From NCBI GenBank assembly GCA_009701115.1, contig WLKR01000043.1, positions 1-8,070 on the forward strand: a stretch of DNA of 8,070 nucleotides. The letters are read 5' to 3'. Under the pieces are notes generated by a model. The model made no database searches. It was not told where the DNA came from and saw only the letters and a program-made list of their open reading frames with translations. This document shows, in pieces, positions 5,710-8,070 of the stretch. A program made the position numbers and the translations under genes. Origin of the DNA: Actinomycetota bacterium. Its GTDB lineage: Bacteria > Actinomycetota > Acidimicrobiia > Acidimicrobiales > RAAP-2. Each line of letters begins with the position of its first letter. Positions within the stretch are counted from its first letter, which is position 1.

Positions 5710-6449
5710 TGGCGGTCTAGCCAACCCAGCAGAGTGGCCACCATGCGTGGATCGGCTCGCAGGGTGTGACCCGCTCCTTGAATAATCCGTAGTTCGGCAT
5801 GCTCCTCCGCGGCGGCGTAAAGATCTCTCGCGTTCGTAACGGGCACTTCGAGGTCTTCGGCCCCGTGGCCAATCAATAGTCGACGTGGTGGGATTTTGGC
5901 AATCGAACCCAGCGGATCGAGCTGAAGAACGTCACGGATCAATTCGTCGGCTTCCAGCAACTGCTGGCCACTCTGAACGACACCGGCTCGATTGATCTGA
6001 GCGCGAAATTTCGTCGCTTCGCCGCACCATTCATCCAGGTGGGCCGAAGTGGCGAAGGTTGCCACACCCCGGATGCGCTCATCGTGCGCAGCCAGGTGAA
6101 GAGCCACGTTGCCGCCCAAGCCAAAGGCAGCGCAGGCGATGGGGTGCTCTTCTTCGGACAATCGGTCGACAATCGTCGTCAAGTCGGCCAGCCACTGCGT
6201 GCCCGAGAATGTTCCGGTGCTCGCGCCGACGCCAGACATTGTTCCGGTGGCTACGAGCCATCCCGATTCGTGGGCCAGGTGCTCACCAAGCTCCGGCAAC
6301 ATGCCTGCGGCGGTGCGACCCATGCCGAGCGCCCGTGGCAGGCCGTGAAGGAGTATGAGTGTTCTTTCGACCGGCGTACGACTTTCAGATTGAAAGACGT
6401 GAAGATCGAGCTCTGATTCCCCGCTAGCGAGACGTTCGTGCAACTGCAC
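5706..6449 (-). CDS. Alpha/beta-hydrolase-fold protein with glycine at the nucleophile position
   Basis: This 247-residue protein has the order of an alpha/beta hydrolase: LILLHGLP (31-38, oxyanion strand-turn), a nucleophile-elbow region CAAFGLGGNVALHLAA (106-121), the acid loop HGAEDLEVP (195-203, Asp199) and the histidine loop GAGHT (225-229, His228). The elbow would normally read GxSxGG; here it is AFGLGG, and codon 110 is GGC (6122-6120), so the serine is replaced by glycine. Acid and histidine are kept. Classical serine-hydrolase chemistry is therefore not expected. It may be a non-catalytic or binding protein, use another mechanism, or carry a sequencing error (AGC to GGC is one base). 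No signal peptide is visible. The GTG start lies 5 bases after the acyl-CoA dehydrogenase stop, suggesting one transcript and coupled translation. Its role may relate to acyl-CoA metabolism, by context only. Confidence 0.8.
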   Translation of the reverse strand: MQLHERLASGESELDLHVFQSESRTPVERTLILLHGLPRALGMGRTAAGMLPELGEHLAHESGWLVATGTMSGVGASTGTFSGTQWLADLTTIVDRLSEEEHPIACAAFGLGGNVALHLAAHDERIRGVATFATSAHLDEWCGEATKFRAQINRAGVVQSGQQLLEADELIRDVLQLDPLGSIAKIPPRRLLIGHGAEDLEVPVTNARDLYAAAEEHAELRIIQGAGHTLRADPRMVATLLGWLDRH

Positions 6450-6454
6450 GAAAA

Positions 6455-7570
6455 TCAGATACCGAGCAGTTGCGCCAGAATCTCGCGGTGGTAAGCAGGG
6501 TCACCGAGCAGCAGTTCGCTGCTCTTGGCCCGCTTGAAGTAGAGGTGCGCGTGGTGCTCCCACGTGAAACCAATACCACCGTGGATTTGAATGTTCTCAC
6601 CGGCACAGTGGAAGTAGGCCTCTGAGCAGTACGACTTCGCCAGGCTGGCAGCAACGGCGAGGTCGTCGCTGTTTTCCTGCGAGCAGTAAGCGGCGTAGTA
6701 AGCGGCTGACTTGGCGGACTCAACTTCGAGCAGCATGTCTGCGGCCTTGTGCTTGATGGCCTGGAACGAACCGATGGGGCGACCGAACTGGACGCGCTCC
6801 TTGGCGTACGCCACGGCGTTGTCGAGCACGCGCTGGCTTCCGCCAACCTGCTCGGCAGCCAGGAGAGCGGCGGCCTTTTGCAGGGCAACCTTCAAGCCAG
6901 CCTCGGCACCACCGTCGGTACCGATGAGACGGGCGGGGGTGTTAACGAACTCGAGGCGGCTCTGCTTACGCGTCTGGTCCATGGTGGGCAACGCGGTCCG
7001 AGTCAAACCGGCGGCATCGCCAGCGACAGCAAAGAGTGAGAGGCCCTTGGCAGTCTTGGCCGAGACCAAGATCAGTGAGGCGGTGCTGCCATCGATGACG
7101 TAGTTCTTTACGCCGTTGATGGTGTAGCTGTCACCAGAGCCACTTGCAGTGGTCGAGGTGTCGGCGACAACCCAGCTACCGGCATCGTCGTTGAGAGCCA
7201 GGGTTGCGATGGTCTCGCCCTCGGCGATGCCGGGGAGGTAGTCAGCTTTCGCCTTGTCATCGCCCGACTCGAGCAACGCGTTAGCGGCGAGGGCGACGGT
7301 GGAGAAGTAGGGAGCGCAGAGCAGTGCTGCACCCATCTCTTCAAAGACGACGTACTGCTCGACGGGACCAAAGCCTTGGCCGCCGAACTCTTCGGGAATA
7401 CCGAGAGCCTGGAGCCCGAGCTCTTCGGCCATCTGCTTCCATACGGACTTGTCGTAGCCGTCGGCGGTAGCCATCTGCTCACGAACGGCAGTCTCGGGGG
7501 ACTTGTCATCAAGGAATCGACGGACCATCTTTCGTAGTTCGTCTTGCTCTTCGCTGAATCCAAAGTTCAT
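6455..7570 (-). CDS. Acyl-CoA dehydrogenase, FadE-like
   Basis: This FAD enzyme probably introduces an alpha,beta double bond into an acyl-CoA. It has 371 residues in the usual three-part order: an N-terminal helical domain (FSEEQDELRKMVRRFL; GIPEEFGGQG at 57-66), a middle beta domain (TINGVKNYVIDG, 150-161) and a C-terminal helical domain with ERVQFGRPIGSFQAIKHKAAD (258-278) and QIHGGIGFTWEHHAHLYFKRA (328-348). The usual middle-domain T-E-P-x-A-G-S-D is replaced by NDDAGSW. The catalytic Glu of medium-chain enzymes (EGT near the C-terminus) is replaced by LGD at 355-357, and the position of the isovaleryl-type Glu appears to be Ala. Glu240 in LAAEQVGG is a candidate base. These traits recall actinobacterial FadE proteins that act on bulky substrates, often as two-gene heteromers, but no partner is adjacent. 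The ATG start at 7570 has AAGGGA about 6 bases upstream. Confidence 0.9.
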   Translation of the reverse strand: MNFGFSEEQDELRKMVRRFLDDKSPETAVREQMATADGYDKSVWKQMAEELGLQALGIPEEFGGQGFGPVEQYVVFEEMGAALLCAPYFSTVALAANALLESGDDKAKADYLPGIAEGETIATLALNDDAGSWVVADTSTTASGSGDSYTINGVKNYVIDGSTASLILVSAKTAKGLSLFAVAGDAAGLTRTALPTMDQTRKQSRLEFVNTPARLIGTDGGAEAGLKVALQKAAALLAAEQVGGSQRVLDNAVAYAKERVQFGRPIGSFQAIKHKAADMLLEVESAKSAAYYAAYCSQENSDDLAVAASLAKSYCSEAYFHCAGENIQIHGGIGFTWEHHAHLYFKRAKSSELLLGDPAYHREILAQLLGI

Positions 7571-7713
7571 GGCGTTTCCCTTTTCTTCGTATCTTTCGTC
7601 ACTGAATGACTTATTGAGAATAGCGAATCTTCGGGCACCTGAAATCGCCCTAGGGGAAGGCCTTTTTGGGGCAGTGGTCATCGCCCTCGCCTCCCAGGTG
7701 GCAGTCTGTATGC
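7571..7713. promoter_or_regulatory. Divergent intergenic region between the acyl-CoA dehydrogenase and glyoxalase II-like genes
   Basis: These 143 bases are the longest noncoding stretch in the window. On the minus strand TATTCT (7624-7619) is a possible -10 for the dehydrogenase gene, but no convincing -35 is seen. The segment contains a short inverted repeat GTCA-CTGAA-TGAC (7598-7610) and two adjacent 8-base palindromes, CCCTAGGG (7648-7655) and AAGGCCTT (7657-7664). Any of these could be operators. A reading frame from the dehydrogenase gene runs open through here, but its starts are not supported. Confidence 0.4.
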
Positions 7714-8070
7714 ATGAATAATGTCGATCTGGTCTGGTCCGACGCGACGGCCGAGGTCCACCGATTTGTGGTCGGACCCGTGGAAAACAACGTCTACGTG
7801 GTTCGGTGTCGCCAATCGGGCGAGGCGCTCCTAATCGATGCGGCCAACGAGCACGAGCGACTGCTCGAAATTGCCCGGGCTCTGGGCGTTCAAAGAGTCG
7901 CAGAAACCCACGGTCACTGGGACCACATCCAGGCCGTCGAGGCCGTACGTGAGGCCGGTATTGATGTCTGGGTTCGCCAAGAAGATGCGGCCATGTTGCC
8001 GAGCTACGACGCCCTCCTCGAAGACGACGCCGTTTTATCGGTGGGGGCACTCCGCATTCGGACACTCCAC
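7714..8070 (+). CDS. Metallo-beta-lactamase-fold hydrolase, glyoxalase II-like, cut by the right edge
   Basis: The first 119 residues of a glyoxalase II-type metallo-beta-lactamase-fold protein are visible. Strand motifs GPVENNVYVVR and EALLIDAANEHERLLEIA lead to the metal motif ETHGHWDHIQAVEAV, the THxHxDH signature with all metal ligands. The fragment ends at LRIRTLH, just where this family continues into a TPGHTPG-like segment, so the second half lies outside the window. Possible substrates include S-lactoylglutathione-like thioesters of other thiols, persulfides or lactones; the sequence does not decide. The ATG at 7714 is the only good start in frame; AGGTGG lies about 12 bases upstream, which is far, so a leaderless or weakly initiated message is possible. 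It diverges from the acyl-CoA dehydrogenase gene. It is unrelated in detail to the AtsA-like protein elsewhere in the window. Confidence 0.88.
   Translation, partial: MNNVDLVWSDATAEVHRFVVGPVENNVYVVRCRQSGEALLIDAANEHERLLEIARALGVQRVAETHGHWDHIQAVEAVREAGIDVWVRQEDAAMLPSYDALLEDDAVLSVGALRIRTLH

Noticed and set aside
5699..5715. Inverted repeat CCGC / GCGG at the thiE end as a terminator
   Set aside because: The stem has only 4 base pairs, the loop 9 bases, and no T-run follows on either strand.
7598..7610. GTCACTGAATGAC as a regulator operator
   Set aside because: The arms are only 4 bases and such repeats are frequent by chance. I do not recognise a known operator, so I mention it only in the intergenic entry.
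7571..8065. N-terminal extension of about 165 residues on the acyl-CoA dehydrogenase frame
   Set aside because: The ATG at 7570 has a good ribosome binding site and gives the normal family N-terminus. The extension is Arg/Pro-rich, without recognisable domains, and lies antisense to the glyoxalase II-like gene.
1..8070. Defence island, secondary-metabolite cluster, CRISPR array or mobile element
   Set aside because: All genes fall in housekeeping or common metabolic families. There are no repeats-and-spacers, transposase, integrase, toxin-antitoxin or restriction genes, and no tRNA or attachment site.

Overview
The window is about 8 kb of gene-dense, fairly GC-rich bacterial chromosome carrying ordinary housekeeping metabolism. 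GTG and TTG starts are frequent, and neighbouring genes overlap by 1 to 8 bases or lie a few bases apart. The ThiE sequence, the cysteine-free Rrf2 regulator and the lpd / acyltransferase / lipB order look most like Actinomycetota. An acidimicrobial or related lineage is a guess, not a demonstration. I see no mobile elements, tRNA or rRNA genes, CRISPR arrays or phage genes.

Layout from left to right. (1) Positions 1-3208, minus strand: lpd (dihydrolipoamide dehydrogenase, E3), then a lipoyl-dependent acyltransferase (E2), then lipB (octanoyltransferase, running off the left edge). lpd and E2 overlap by 8 bases, and E2 and lipB by 1 base. This cassette makes two subunits of a 2-oxo-acid dehydrogenase complex plus the enzyme that starts lipoylation of E2; no E1 gene is present. 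(2) Positions 3275-5032, minus strand: an RNase Z/AtsA-type metallo-beta-lactamase-fold hydrolase, an Rrf2-family regulator without cysteines, and RNase HI. The regulator and rnhA share a 4-base GTGA overlap. (3) Positions 5089-5709, plus strand: thiE (thiamine phosphate synthase), diverging from the hydrolase gene and ending 4 bases inside the converging next gene. (4) Positions 5706-7570, minus strand: an acyl-CoA dehydrogenase followed after 5 bases by an alpha/beta-hydrolase-fold protein whose nucleophile position is glycine. (5) Positions 7714-8070, plus strand: the start of a glyoxalase II-like metallo-beta-lactamase-fold protein, cut by the right edge.

Almost everything is coding. The only noncoding gaps are 3209-3274, 4177-4198, 5033-5088 and 7571-7713, about 290 bases in all. 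Each contains one CTAG tetranucleotide, which is rare elsewhere in the window. The same 8-mer, AACTAGAA on the minus strand, lies upstream of both lpd and the Rrf2 gene. I found no convincing undescribed system. The best leads are the hydrolase-fold protein with the lost nucleophile, the Rrf2/RNase HI coupling with a possible shared operator, and two unusual E2 catalytic-domain motifs.
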